From Oscillospiraceae bacterium (GTDB taxonomy: Bacteria; Bacillota; Clostridia; Oscillospirales; Oscillospiraceae): 60,296 bases of DNA. Under the pieces are notes generated by a model. That model made no database searches. It was not told the DNA's origin and saw only the letters and a list, made by a program, of their open reading frames with translations. This document shows, one piece after another, positions 41,801 through 44,118 of this stretch. Where the stretch lies: assembly GCA_017527825.1 (NCBI GenBank), contig JAFXPO010000023.1, forward strand, positions 1 to 60,296, given 5' to 3'. The first letter of the stretch is position 1; every line of letters begins with the position of its first letter. Made by a program: the position numbers and the translations under genes.

Positions 41801-41834
41801 CCGTCCGCTCGAAACGGCAAGAACGCTCGGCTAA
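14868..41834 (+). CDS. Giant secreted multi-module protein (8,988 aa) with C-terminal dockerin
   Basis: The start is ATG 14868 (MKVSKWGKK) after AAGGAGG. Residues 1-33 are a signal peptide ending PISA, then a Pro/Ala/Glu/Thr linker to about 150. Modules by residue: chitobiase-C-like repeats about 480-825 (ISPEGG and YYRIG motifs); a fibronectin-III at about 1160; about ten tandem Ig-like modules 1258-2111 (GF, YLD, SG motifs); a fibronectin-III/Ig run 2115-3650; a CARDB; PKD at 3755 and four CARDB to 4278; further beta modules and a carboxypeptidase-regulatory-like module at 4758; a second PKD at 5631, four CARDB to 6191, and another regulatory-like module at 6620; a helical, coiled-coil-prone region 7305-8030; Ig/PEGA-like modules to 8815; dockerin 8877-8935 with two Ca loops (DVNGDGVTNADD, DFNEDGMVNTAD). 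No LPXTG, SLH or transmembrane anchor follows. Probably an adhesin or scaffold held by an unseen cohesin partner. Confidence 0.93.
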   Translation: MKVSKWGKKTIALALALLMLFDQSTALIAPISAEESVLPAEQQEVRIEPVDLATDAPPAEASNSDAPETDVPPTEVAAAPQAAPTTTEENTVADSGDETIITGSENAGADREDITMPVAQQDAPIVTNTRNVVIGGDGGEGNGEGGNGQESPALSIPLVAGPLSPGGAEFAPAQRTLSIALTAPGSYALALSVPNDDEIEYLNIGGALTDETGNTVAWPYFYVENSTYEDWQTGETAERHSKNLTAFFTAASAGTYTLRISSVNPDEGLPETISAKCWQTVDAPRFDVDAEDEEYPELLITEPCYVFLTDIPDGCTAYYAFSSMKPQGEENSENYIEYNPSTGIYIANEARVVAYCARETAAGTLQSDTRTLVARVDMEQAECSVEATANRVEDGGCITFTTANPTDRVYYLITDGEWDGQLRFSEYLIQNGTLYTEPIPINGEADEYHEIYWATVAASGMYATWSMQSAFSIGTPPPASPVFTPDSNGTVTFAEPAEVTITSEAGTVLYYNINQRGETTAGSNTLTVTVDRDMQISARAYDAAKELYSDYTVTRYYRVEAEKALRLTQSAVIETDGVILLNQSGERYTLNVQEAGAYQFRVTYSGKYYNSSYPVEIRDALGGLAAELPTDGWGSIRDGIVTLAVGVYHLALLPDQNNSAYQHQPYQLTIQRGLAAPTISPEGGDYTDEVEITLTHSDHAAELYYRIGYYGDETLYTAPFRFSGRDTIYAWAQVGETTSDQSAAYYRVPVSEPTMSPEGGWFTTLPTLTLSHASPNAEIYYRIGYDGEVLRYTAPITLDAAAYVTAYAILNGQESATASTYYRLDNTPPEYSNYWRFHAKSDLYDNYIYGSAELTGTVSLCASNIYDNDSGMDHVDYYLKVEDGAYQKIGTAAWNEPITWDTSTVTGGAGGSVAVRLAAIAYDKVGNAPITPDALDDSFDSDYYAPTFHVNNAPCAPMDTFTAEPQVGKITLAWSRETALSYGDTILLYRATSKEALAENPLTEEYYSYTAYEDAFLTGESAAGAYYYGIRIRDKRGILSDMVTTAAAVSPLADTEAPTVSFGFEENETVNDIRETYIEFNDNVSLGVVEAVFVAENGTETAVDGAPWTYGTSYTDAYACRYFKFTALADGAYTLRVTAKDVYGNQTAATRAFVKDGTPPSAPTGLIASPIPGRISLRWTAAPEADIVGYYVSCSETEDGTYYNVNYSPIAETSYVYPSYGYLTPGDTCWFKVLSVDRGGNTAETAAVIGTAGKYNPQLRLVNTPKLGEDATVAFSGFQSGENVEFYLDREESYRGYSRQSGEELEYTVDLDDNLRGSHTIRAVGSSSGIVATLRFTIAERRPTVTLNTATVTENGNFQATITDFPSYRYVYFYLDDATDESAPCKCYYPNETNAQTLYLSDLGNPAPGSYVLRAVEPQSGMVATANLTVTAAALSLRCDTESPAVGSIVSFYASGFADAEAELWLAGEMAGKVARNYGSEHRFYNVRIPDLVPGETAVMATVIQSSTGKSASLRIAVSQPTPSLSVSNATVGMEEFTVEGSGFQNEYVDLLIDNVKVGSPYFYGSGSTTYHFGYGATAGTHSVMLRGQTSGRTASGSVTFTDTVQTLSLSPETPALQSALTLLAAGFAPSENVAFAMNGTALGSVWANGDGVASYTIDSLAFAPTSGSYIFTAVGQTGGRVAFAGTNGKLTLSYSGNPHGGSTLPVTVTGLQAGETVRVYLDNHTSDSVTANDSGAAEVRVAMPAGFSGNLNLTVWGGTSQRWGSAVIPFTAYAPTLTLSASSVALGKSVALTVSGFRPNAELQLLVDGVCSDTTLTLDANGSGTLNYALPMSGTVGAHTLGFFDPLSGTRLTKELTALAPSVTVQVPTTAKAGDTVTVTVSGAPDDETVTVTLGDLLPSEGTSFVLPANMAPGAYTVHVALARSALVETALITVATPETRIEAVKAEHEATLTITASGFAANESLSLYFDHRLINASLSDCTTKADGTLSVQFALPAATLAGTHPLSAVGQTSGRVATTTVNIEQAGPMLSLSGLAEGKPGALISFTGANFTASGAYTLSFENELLLSDVSADENGEITGSFAIPSGFADGRYRIVATDLTTDETAIAFLRIDTTAPAAPTITVSPKKQSLLVSWDAPTDDDVASYTVTCTPAGGEPIELAKVSSSVTFLSLDMHDDSFPLVPGKSYTFAVVAEDRIGNVGAAGVSSAVALTAGDDAPEVTSVYTSGWRSIRVNGEWVPILTGNDCAIYAYAQDDQQLSSLTFAVAPENGAFGAETPVELNYSGSYSSLAHYNATLALDSTAYTDGLYTFRFTATDSVGLTHAYERRFYVDNTPTAAVSDLTVQESSNALIVSWNWTPGETGEVLDHYRVYYAAADEAEQYQDVAYTDGVKTCTIRRLTAGTQYTIRVTAVDAAGNESSWTTVYGTPIVDTEAPVITAVEPNDARLGKRVTFYITATDNAELDGNSVRAEISAGEGGSFVPFGARYYSGAIRAENLTYNGSYTLRFNISDLAGNESLPYTIEREFDTNVTAVSGLTAESAAGGIRVSWNKIADKDLIYYYIYRAAAGEDYRYWTALSPLKITEGSIVSWTDYDVKDDVTYSYKVIAVDDVDNRQDLSDAMSAEAQKGVFVTSASISPSENVKPGSVLHLSAQGFRGNESVEVYLDSGEDSIFWTYADENGIVSVDWNYVRGTGAGAHTLKLIGSRSGASASANFTCQPTALPAPAALTTTAGTMEIALQWESVDGAAYYRVYRAEDGGDMTMVADRIYGCSYTDKALTMVGDSGKIYTYAVAAVDRYDFEGARSNDAIDRPGADTVDPEITLFTSQRVGKLLRLFAEVSDDLGLGSVVFRYKPEGSGDDAYQTIREIAVDHNRRETTVSTEFDTSALADGSYVLLAQVIDRAGRVSTPLVRTVKLSSEKPAAPENLAAQAGQMRIVLSWQNAAAQSVDVARYNIYRDGGEGYTFLASTTLTTYTDTTVRAGSSYRYQVTAVSDAEAESLPGTLATAVAPDADTVAPVISGFATPDGTRLAGKLSLAVLATDNVAVDHVDFFLVNDDSSETKLGTSDKGSLAIDTAEYKKEGTLTFRVRVYDAAGNSSSADVHYQVDNAAPAAPVLTVAETELSVTLRWSLASTPKDLKLYRIYQVTGETYKLLTETANMYYTLQTSDEGKYCVTAVDDLGNESPYSNVETCAPGLDRTAPVIHSFAAPEVARTDATLTLIAEDNGEIASYRVFYRPLVSDELTGAVVPAGEWQLLTEGNWASLAEDEDGARVAAWNTLAVISAESGPEARFPDGLYELSLRLTDAAGNQSEAETRVTVANNPPAAPEGFRVDAGEWRLIVSWKPAAGNEAVGYTLYRKVNSGEYEKLTYTTANVYVDQNLDPTNQYFYMVAIENDLGKQGPTTADYSTGGILPAGVKTRPEPETSLPVILNMSPAQGSRFNAGLNLNLQVNDAVSLSTVEFWKAWIGESSAATVPADAVYENFATLDISDLQKELVETSESDLLGTELFVIKHTADTASWADGAWAIKVVVRNKGAEPAVQIKSFFKDSMPPAQPELTVTDPMVGGTLNLTWNVSSADVAYYKVLRSTSPDADPKDCELIAKPLSPVYTDMGLTNGTTYYYYVVVVDNAGNESAPSLRRSLAPTAVSDLGVYSVYTTPPTITAGRSNTLRASLRNNGNAAASGTVSFYRGETLLGSTDVTLAANTGSEASITWIAPAELPERIDITAVVVTTPDTDANSENNTFTGSDIRVNQPPVAKIVLPDASADGTYDSGAVLSFAATGSNDPDGSIVRYRWDFGNGKRGDYATSPTTYVAPGRYTVTLTVTDDLGATTEATEIITVGDCRPDLFVESVRWTPVDPEEGDVVTITATLGNKGLGDATLGFLTGFYIDNVYMGYAKTDVDESGVSIGVGKTVEVNFTYQATAGTHVVKVVANDILNTLSETSKTNNTHSEVLSSQQVNFADVEVSNLRWDPAGSVFDTQSPFVYRVDVSNIGSAEAKGFSVSLYVDDEFAGRQTVPLLNPEQSMTLSFAVTPQIGAHRVEVRADDLNPCLIETNTENNIIAVTTDAFTVYYPELEVTDVMWRPTETTLTDGTSLLFTAKLTNVSPVNVTDSFRVSFTMDGNIFRTVTVDGIGAGEIKEVQAKWSALEGSHKLGVIVDPQHAVTDPDSTTEREITLPRLDIIYPNVCVTNVSYSPLRAEAGKPVSFLVTVTNNNVASAFKRFNVGLYVDGQAVSGAAIDGIRGFSTVPVVLTWTPKSGGNHTVRIVADSYGELKMDAPAAGTSRSWTSVIPVNEALTMVTHPSEKDQDNDFLAVLFSTSEEKITLTADLRHSANPNVPITPNEDGAVYYTLTRNGEIVGGREGWLRYDYVSGCFTVDVPIGSELSSGTYQLDFTGSCGADTVTAPTTNVKIVQSGNVTVETNKQTYQLGESLYVSGTFRYSDGTPVKNERVVLDYQLMPALKEPIQTTDENGKEILMCYQAEEIIFVQTDDNGAYSDIFTPFTGEAGTWVINAYGYEKMMGTGASTSVQVWGLAASPANLTIAASENSQFSKDITVRYPAPKNSDGASLTGLTASLVQKSGSGISASLDLSTLPRTLAQGATASVRLNVSASLGCSETADFEIVFSTNEGAFAKSNVHLNIVPATPIPVSDQKSVAIGINPGDVVSRVLTITNKGKGTLNGLKATTPASIPWVTAGTFGKTTLLPNESTTVTVSFAPGEAVNLGQYQDTLVISDATGKFYANVGLSAEVTALKTGGISLRVSDDVGTLVSNATVTLISRDEYTSMTGGVESTYYESFSARTDENGIAQLYDKPLGVYDLVITATGREKYVGECEIMPSVGAPFTEITMKNLPVQIEWTVVPTTIVDEYEIKLELTFGAHIPTPSFGFNPPWVNIPKNVTEPVYVEANVVNTGLIALTDVVASVVRQDKSDTGISIVGGGYIGEIAAQSSARIRLLVQPGVYQLPYGTNAAGLAANYIKLEGSYVSFDPDTGLPVDPAPMITGNLPLYNPSTTPVTVAVRLPENDNKTVEETLQLPEGQMEEIRYIAPERIDKEKELEQDGGSVYEIVKLSLDQTATLERQAFDATLKVTNGYPTSALNNLRVDVLVKDENGVDVSSKNFIIATGLQGIADVDGNGSLASGSSLTATWQIIPGSGLGGTDPEGKTYYASALVSYYVNGQLVQTETEGVPITILPQPQLELNYFVPHNILSNTPFRLGVTVENYGFGEAMNLNINSGQLKIESNQSGMITDFEILESSFGSQSGSEFKLAFGNVPAATREFNEQTGEWDIVPGKVSGYWTVRWNMPASEEPYEGEFREFKATLTHKDYKGVQLNPLITAVHTAIIGKDGVLASEDGKGGLTLVNEGLTGFVDYLLDLSSGLRVPIYVPDSLSVTKAYNGTDMIVHVPAAKSTSARYQVLMIPEPEGCGAISAVSARFGSTTRTISAGNYWKDFGYIYIVDEIPTAYDASHNVQYAPADYTIVFGNAAQLKDVNYSRFVYVEVEPFTEGAIQLGRGTTGYYLKEEAFYDTGINPDVGDTDVRLMATIDNRSRDVLNGYVVFTATPNGSDTPEFRSGDITVAKVQPYAVVPVYCSDWVPQKGTTYTITAELHENGGKLITTLSAKAVINDLPYSHAGADIANAVMGQPVRFDGSASYDKDGYIASFVWDFGDGESGFGPTPTHTYQKAGTYRASLYVSDNNLSTTYPYSHDKVTDEIIAATKTEYNYFSEIQVTVLADCPDLFVNGLAFSNSAPSDGETVTVTATIQNGTLPNDGGLTSTGEDAHYLVGFYQNDTFIGFQVVTGDLAVGATTAVSFSFKAIGGAQKISAVVNDVGRNIREVNYDNNRRDAVLHGSATDFADLAVTSFTASLTDGDTVSWGQSIDVSAVVKNIGSTAAGSFKVLLYDNDTLVGSQLIESLSASAVETVKFVWRPVESGAHTLKLVADGPISAVVELDETNNTAQLDYTQIVARYPDLVVKELTSSLNGSTVAPGQNIVLSALVENLGPGDAVLPTTVAFYAGNRLIGTAETHTIKAGESELVSMLWQDPAISVSTISAVADAYETLTERAEGNNRSTLTLAAPLSVSTTILEITDVATIGAARYGDAAQTTVTLKNSGDRSVDEPFAIALYVGAKRVGTETCESLAAGESTSFVFPWTAEQSGDVMLRVFADAESKLVLENRGLASVSKTLTVAPGLVLTGGAESSAYCVGDTVLISVSAFSSSAVYRPIAVDSITATVNEKEVALTYDAATGTYTGSTTADAVGNYTLTCSASFGALAQTLTSTFTVAEDFRVTLGNTDQQSYNIGETIAVTGAVKTPAGVGIAGVPVTVTAVGSDRFAFTAMTTANGSFTCEMTLPEGVGGAFSLRASAVYGDVTHLSDRVAFYVDGLHLALDDQLTVTQGYETVLSGYLNNPGVTAATVDAITVTGLPSGLTYTVASAPNGNLTAASGEDVRIAFTASNTLAPGEYKITVQSGNAKQTVTVTCVEARAIANFTVIGNTENVSDELQAKSMALSIRQGDVASSVIRLTNSGTAPIVGVSATCDLPFVTVQGADDEAVLQPVNRGYSIRDPQGSLSLVVSVSPAKSCATGIYKGTVTITSDSLSEPITVPILVSVGAGLVGTTVFEVRDQDNVLLKDATVTLIGLSESKDPVRFDAVTDEEGLVTFENIPSGDYTLKATAALHATLTSAISVAAVIDRTPRIVTLDRQLFTFSVDESTLADMRSTSAASPNYSNLVYQAKLVAESGEPQLLPNFIADEKQFYYQSGKLQNKISFKDPDAAGAKIEGVTVRITDMSANMPADAVAFSANGSLTPVRKVATLAPGEVFDVVWTLDLEQFFRHATISETENDGEYAISFPAETTREEIDAYIAANDPTAEGKFTEVSYDEATHSGIYRVNGNFTPSDRVPLYYGELPYSFDFTLLASGVRADNGKTVETRVPVRVHYVAPDYLVSAGEQSPYDENGNYIGQQYGDIYDIYPELEQKVSVEPAFAPASGRTATMAYSTGFLHAIQVETPQLPDDNTDVGLSFGFGAEAGYEGQITRLDMKLTNPSPMHPMEDVTVRLVLSDAPYGADGQPGGLVLNPPLTITVTGGEYTINGNRVDCTTIAPGGYLDIEYLFRLDDFANAFTSFLQLDETLAPYLKQLTKFNKLYARIEGSFMQDGQEHTFVSGVREYEVKEQPKIYVSYDLEQLSQTHFVLRATVTNLGAGDATNFTLGTPAVPNTGFDMKIVGVSTTKGKVVRGKSVDFDSVVIDRLRSGDTAEITYDLAILGKLTSAQEVSLGKLAALPSIPITTKNEGAIVIAPMKMENLRDKKTQDDLDALIEELGILSNNITLLTDKTASELGRSFADYYDYSVRLRQAIAIGECYSILAKLVSLYVSVKDISGIPDKVKEKVEEVQKLNELLHDPAQLKTMLTLSDYLENAKLEIWDLLLGEDASWLLDYLPLDFVSAYDTYQDAEAAVLALQSYTTLNETFTQYLQLNRKAAEKLKAATTAIDTAMKATDSVWRLENTKIARVNMEEAAKLLAEAAELKSKGDDLLETVSGAAEDADGDYSGYSSNVISIKMNAYIAAAETQLVPAVTAIATRLAQLKGLAAFETQANDMKTAASKMEDMVGSAGEVGEQAKAIEAITANLYETIGYDPNASAEERLAALQAGRSALKDSMLELAKRPFSDIVDTWTIADSSALVNVKDSLPDMVLGIGNVINKLERGEIRDGGVAREILIEFFGSDPPAYDWFKVEFNRGYPIDGSKEEKRQYIATAAVKILPMDIVDRDLLQKNYNEILLTGASDYRANIEAAHAASVGAHTNVYHIRENTETTIKEIIELLNSYKYGRTQLTGYYPSSQLLAYVKGLNTAIDAMVRYPNGELIPASRVGRYRSLWSYSSNGLSLTANEITLGDVYKAQVEVDRLLAEGYNNVAARYNLNQLRELESIMSMTGTIMGLLSGNVAVSVFTGLSDKLFGTEDYVKAMDQVDDANLQNLAATVADLAISTDLMLSKEAYIATDLKNVFETMERWRKIDPELPITLVTADVADLAVEADSIGGTATAALTVLNEHIGSVTVAPTVEIYDSFGLVTSRSMGSRTVEPGQTAAFTADLFLPVNMLRDMGGYTAVFTFAASEAETMTIAPTFGPYITHFNVGMADTLDYLRTNGKASQPLGGELAAGETQRTEIRVESGNSLRIFAAAIAGDAMSLTVTGSGEQQEITLINDADCILIANASGTYTIEVTNSGDTAFVYDLSTVVTPDLGAVLGLDMPYSGVVAGSYSYEDEFGVTQTGVRASLPFALYETGLTQGMTVTVEATTLTGDAGAIPAPELEDRRSGETVTGAITLEAGDGRELVLVYRPTAGTAAGTYSGTVTLTVTAEQFKPTLSNLDWTRNGDGSYSLAIPVSVRVDTAVPNAPTITAEQTDDSMILVTGWTDPNSTVNIFLAEPEAEEGNLVASAVADANGNFSQRFRPTENGVWMVYAQAVGANGQTSAVGESVPVIVRMIGDQTPPEVQLVSPQTDILLDRPVAQITFTVTERESALKSLPTVYIGGSKATVAYVSGYTYTATPETALGEGTHTVRIVAESEGGLVQERYTVIVGGGIEAVIAVGKPNASVTLNGMNATTDHDGNATFTVAPGTYRYTVLLDGYLPIDATATFTASQRSAGVALVAGKTLTVNVTADAAVSGAKVTVGSHAAITGENGVATLLIPYGSYGYEVTAAGYKTASGNVTFAEAADHLDVTLTADKSFRSATYIRVQDDFGKAISGASVNVEGSDEQKTDENGEALLLIGVGNYSCTVSAENYKALNATLAVDASGKTHTLTLMAAGTTYDNAAQALSLDDGYTAWTAAEGGSEIAEGALKRTYEEQIIYIQAPSGKRMPMRIAALAKEDVNGDGVTNADDVVALLRWAMDSSAYPLVDTTHFDFNEDGMVNTADAIALAFKLNANLGKILIAVYDESGRMTQSLTLTANTNLSALRKAAQVKLFFLSADFRPLETARTLG

Positions 41835-41841
41835 TTCCCTA

Positions 41842-42006
41842 TCAATGCAAGAAAAACAGGCAATCCGATTGGATTGCCTGTTTTCTATTCTTTTGTAGGT
41901 GACACAATGAAGCAGGAAAACCCAACGCCGGATAACCATTACAAACAGCACATTTTTCTATGGTGCCGATAGGGAGTGTTGCCTGATAAATTTCAAAACG
42001 TTTCAT
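41842..42006 (-). CDS. Possible 54-aa ORF downstream of recombinase 1
   Basis: ATG 42006 follows AAAGGAG with good spacing, 18 bp after the recombinase stop. The product starts MKRFEIYQATLPIGTIEKC and then runs into the giant gene's terminator, which forms its last 14 codons. The beginning looks like a real start, but the tail is not natural coding sequence, so this may be the 5' end of a gene truncated by rearrangement. The N-terminus vaguely recalls MazF/PemK toxins; that is not enough to name it. Confidence 0.35.
   Translation of the reverse strand: MKRFEIYQATLPIGTIEKCAVCNGYPALGFPASLCHLQKNRKQAIQSDCLFFLH
41853..41884 (+). terminator. Terminator of the giant gene
   Basis: AAAACAGGCAATCC (41853-41866), loop GATT, GGATTGCCTGTTTT (41871-41884). 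Near-symmetric, so it may also stop transcripts from the recombinase side. Confidence 0.9.
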
Positions 42007-42024
42007 ATTCTTTCTCCTTTGTAA

Positions 42025-43620
42025 TCATTTTTGTGACGAATTGTTAATTATATCATCCTGCTCTATGATTGAGCCTAACTCGTCAGAAAAGAGGTAAGTG
42101 ATTTCGATGTGTGCGTCCTCATACACGCGAATTGATTTCACATTTTGTGCAACAATCACGCGGCTAAGCTCATCCAATTCCCGCTGCTGAATCAATCGCT
42201 TTACCCAAGATCTCGTCAAAATGTCTGCAGGGGTCGTCCGCCAATTTTCCGCATCAAGCTGTCCCCTGAGTGTTCTCTCTTGTGTGTCGTAGTCCGCTCG
42301 ATAGCGTAAATATTCGTCACGGGACAGCAGTTCGTCCTTGTAGTCCTCATATACCCCCTGCTTGAGTCCCCTCACACGCTCGAGTGCGGCTTCTAGCTGC
42401 TTTTGTTCCTTTTCCCTCAGCGTTTCCGCCAAATCAGGCGGTTGGCTCTGCTCCGCAAGTTCCTGAATACTTTTTACGCAGCGGATTACCTTGTTGATGT
42501 CCTGCAGAACGACTTGAGCGATTTCCTGATCGGAGATGTAGTGCTTGGTACACACCCCGGTTCCATATCGCTGATATGCGCTACAGCAGTACATGGAGCT
42601 TTTGTTCCAAGTCGTCTTTGTCAGTTTGCTGCCGCACTCCCCGCAGTACAAAAACCCCGCGAACAAGTCGGCCGTTCCGCCCTTTGCTCTGGTTCGCGCA
42701 TTCCTGCCGTTCTGCGCCTGCACGGTCTCCCATAGTTCCTGCGAGATAATTGCATCGTGCATGCCCTCAACGACAATCCATTCTGAGGGTTCGTTCAATT
42801 GCTGTTTCCCGTGCATTGTTGCACGGGAACGGCGATTGGATACCATATCTCCGAGATAGGCTTTGTTGTGGAGCACTTTGTCAACAGCGGCATAAGTCCA
42901 CTTGCGTGTTTGCGTTTCCTCGGAACTGTTCCGGTACTTCGTTCCCATTAGTCGCTTGTATTCTCCGGGACTCGGCACGCCGCCAGCGTTCAGCGTGTCC
43001 GCGATGTTCTGTTTTCCTACCCCTTCCGCCGCCATACGGAAGATACGCTGCACTGTATTGGCTGCCACAGGGTCAATCACCAAGCGGTTTCTGTCCGCCG
43101 GATCTTTGAGGTAGCCATACGCGGCAAACGCGCCTATAAATTCGCCTCTGCTCTGCTTTGTTCGAAAGGCGCTCTTCACTTTATTGGAAATATCTTTTGC
43201 GTACTGGGTATTGAAGATATTTTTGAGCGGCATCAGCATATCGTATGCCCCGCGAGCACTATCCACGCCGTCGTTGATGGCAATGAAGCGAACGCCTTTG
43301 CTGGGGAAGAACCGTTCTAGATAAAACCCCATGTCGATGTAGTCCCGTCCGAAGCGGGAAAGGTCTTTGACAATGACACAGTCGAGTGCGCCAGCCTCAA
43401 TTTGCGCAAGCATCTGCTGAAACGCGGGTCGGTCAAAATTTGTCCCCGTGCAGCCGTCATCCGTGAACGTTGCTTTCAACTCGAAAGCAGGGTTCCGTGC
43501 GCAGAAGTCCTCGATGGTGTGCTGCTGATTGACAATGCTGTCACTCTCCGGTTTATCACCGTCCTCCCGGGAGAGGCGGCAGTATGCCGCCGCCCGGAAT
43601 CGGTCTTTCGCGGGCGCCAT
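42025..43620 (-). CDS. Large serine recombinase 1 (TndX/TnpX type)
   Basis: 531 aa. Residues about 10-150 are the resolvase catalytic domain with the nucleophilic serine in AAYCRLSREDGD and the conserved IVKDLSRFGRDYID. The recombinase domain (about 165-290) is followed by a zinc ribbon (LYCGECGSKL to CCSAYQRYGTGVC) and a long coiled coil (about 380-450). All catalytic motifs look intact. It is translationally coupled to a 46-aa protein (stop TAA, two bases, ATG) and transcribed from the operator-bearing promoter at 44083-44111. Closely similar to recombinase 2. Such enzymes cut and rejoin att sites to integrate or excise elements. Confidence 0.95.
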   Translation of the reverse strand: MAPAKDRFRAAAYCRLSREDGDKPESDSIVNQQHTIEDFCARNPAFELKATFTDDGCTGTNFDRPAFQQMLAQIEAGALDCVIVKDLSRFGRDYIDMGFYLERFFPSKGVRFIAINDGVDSARGAYDMLMPLKNIFNTQYAKDISNKVKSAFRTKQSRGEFIGAFAAYGYLKDPADRNRLVIDPVAANTVQRIFRMAAEGVGKQNIADTLNAGGVPSPGEYKRLMGTKYRNSSEETQTRKWTYAAVDKVLHNKAYLGDMVSNRRSRATMHGKQQLNEPSEWIVVEGMHDAIISQELWETVQAQNGRNARTRAKGGTADLFAGFLYCGECGSKLTKTTWNKSSMYCCSAYQRYGTGVCTKHYISDQEIAQVVLQDINKVIRCVKSIQELAEQSQPPDLAETLREKEQKQLEAALERVRGLKQGVYEDYKDELLSRDEYLRYRADYDTQERTLRGQLDAENWRTTPADILTRSWVKRLIQQRELDELSRVIVAQNVKSIRVYEDAHIEITYLFSDELGSIIEQDDIINNSSQK

Positions 43621-43622
43621 AC

Positions 43623-43763
43623 TTAGCCCGCTCCCGCCATGTGCACCTTAATGAGGTCGGCGACCACCTGCTCGGCGGTGCGCTCCCCAACAAAAATGCG
43701 CACGATTTGATAACGATTACACTCCTTCACGCCTGTATTGTTCTCATTCCTATTCTGATGCAT
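43623..43763 (-). CDS. Small protein coupled to recombinase 1 (46 aa)
   Basis: ATG 43763 is seven bases after GGAGG, and its TAA is two bases before the recombinase ATG. The product starts MHQNRNENNTGVKECNRYQ and continues with a compact amphipathic part (IVRIFVGERTAEQVVADLI). Strong ribosome site and tight coupling argue that it is real. It may be an accessory factor for recombination; I have no named family for it. Confidence 0.7.
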   Translation of the reverse strand: MHQNRNENNTGVKECNRYQIVRIFVGERTAEQVVADLIKVHMAGAG

Positions 43764-43831
43764 CTTCGTTCCTCCATTTCATGGCTTTTTCCATTTCTAT
43801 GAAGGTACGCCGGCAAACATACCCAGAGCGC

Positions 43832-43882
43832 TTACTCCCAAGGCGGCGCGCGGGTGAACAGTCTTTGTTGATTCACTTCCAT
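43832..43882 (-). CDS. Possible 16-aa leader peptide in the recombinase 1 leader
   Basis: GAGGAG, four bases, ATG 43882, then MEVNQQRLFTRAPPWE and TAA. It lies directly after an attenuator-like hairpin and before the 46-aa gene. It could be a leader peptide or chance. Confidence 0.3.
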   Translation of the reverse strand: MEVNQQRLFTRAPPWE

Positions 43883-43908
43883 CACTCTCCTCTTGTAAAA
43901 TACAAGAA

Positions 43909-43940
43909 AGCACCGTGAAGATTTGCTTCTACACGGTGCT
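43909..43940 (-). terminator. Attenuator-like hairpin in the recombinase 1 leader
   Basis: On the minus strand AGCACCGTG, 14-nt loop, CACGGTGCT followed by TTTCTTGTATTTT. It sits about 145 nt after the promoter and upstream of the first good start codon, so it could reduce recombinase transcription. The whole 43764-44118 stretch is this untranslated leader. Confidence 0.55.
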
Positions 43941-44026
43941 CGGAGAGCACTTCTCTCTATGCCATGCGTACCTCAGCGTTCACATATCCGCATAGCATAG
44001 GGGTGTGTAGATGCCGCCTCATCTGC

Positions 44027-44059
44027 GCTGTTCAAAGGGTTGCCGCCCTTTTGCACAGC
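44027..44059 (-). other. Conserved leader hairpin, recombinase 1
   Basis: Minus strand GCTGT..CAAAAGGG / CCCTTTG..ACAGC with the loop CGGCAA, starting about 24 nt after the -10. The recombinase 2 leader has a hairpin at the matching place with the same CGGCAA in its loop. It may be a common regulatory RNA structure. Confidence 0.5.
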
Positions 44060-44082
44060 TCCATTCGTGTTTTCTTGTTCTT

Positions 44083-44111
44083 ATTATAATCTACTGGTAC
44101 CAGTATGTCAA
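44083..44111 (-). promoter_or_regulatory. Recombinase 1 promoter with palindromic operator in the spacer
   Basis: Minus strand TTGACA (44106-44111), 17-bp spacer, TATAAT (44083-44088): both hexamers are perfect consensus. The spacer contains the 14-bp palindrome TACTGGTACCAGTA (44092-44105). A protein bound there would exclude RNA polymerase. The -35 starts 8 bp after the recombinase 2 stop codon. Confidence 0.85.
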
Positions 44112-44118
44112 GTGAAAC

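Noticed and set aside
41680..41834. Cell-wall sorting signal or SLH domains at the end of the giant protein
   Set aside because: After the dockerin there are only about 50 residues with no LPXTG-like motif, hydrophobic helix or SLH pattern.
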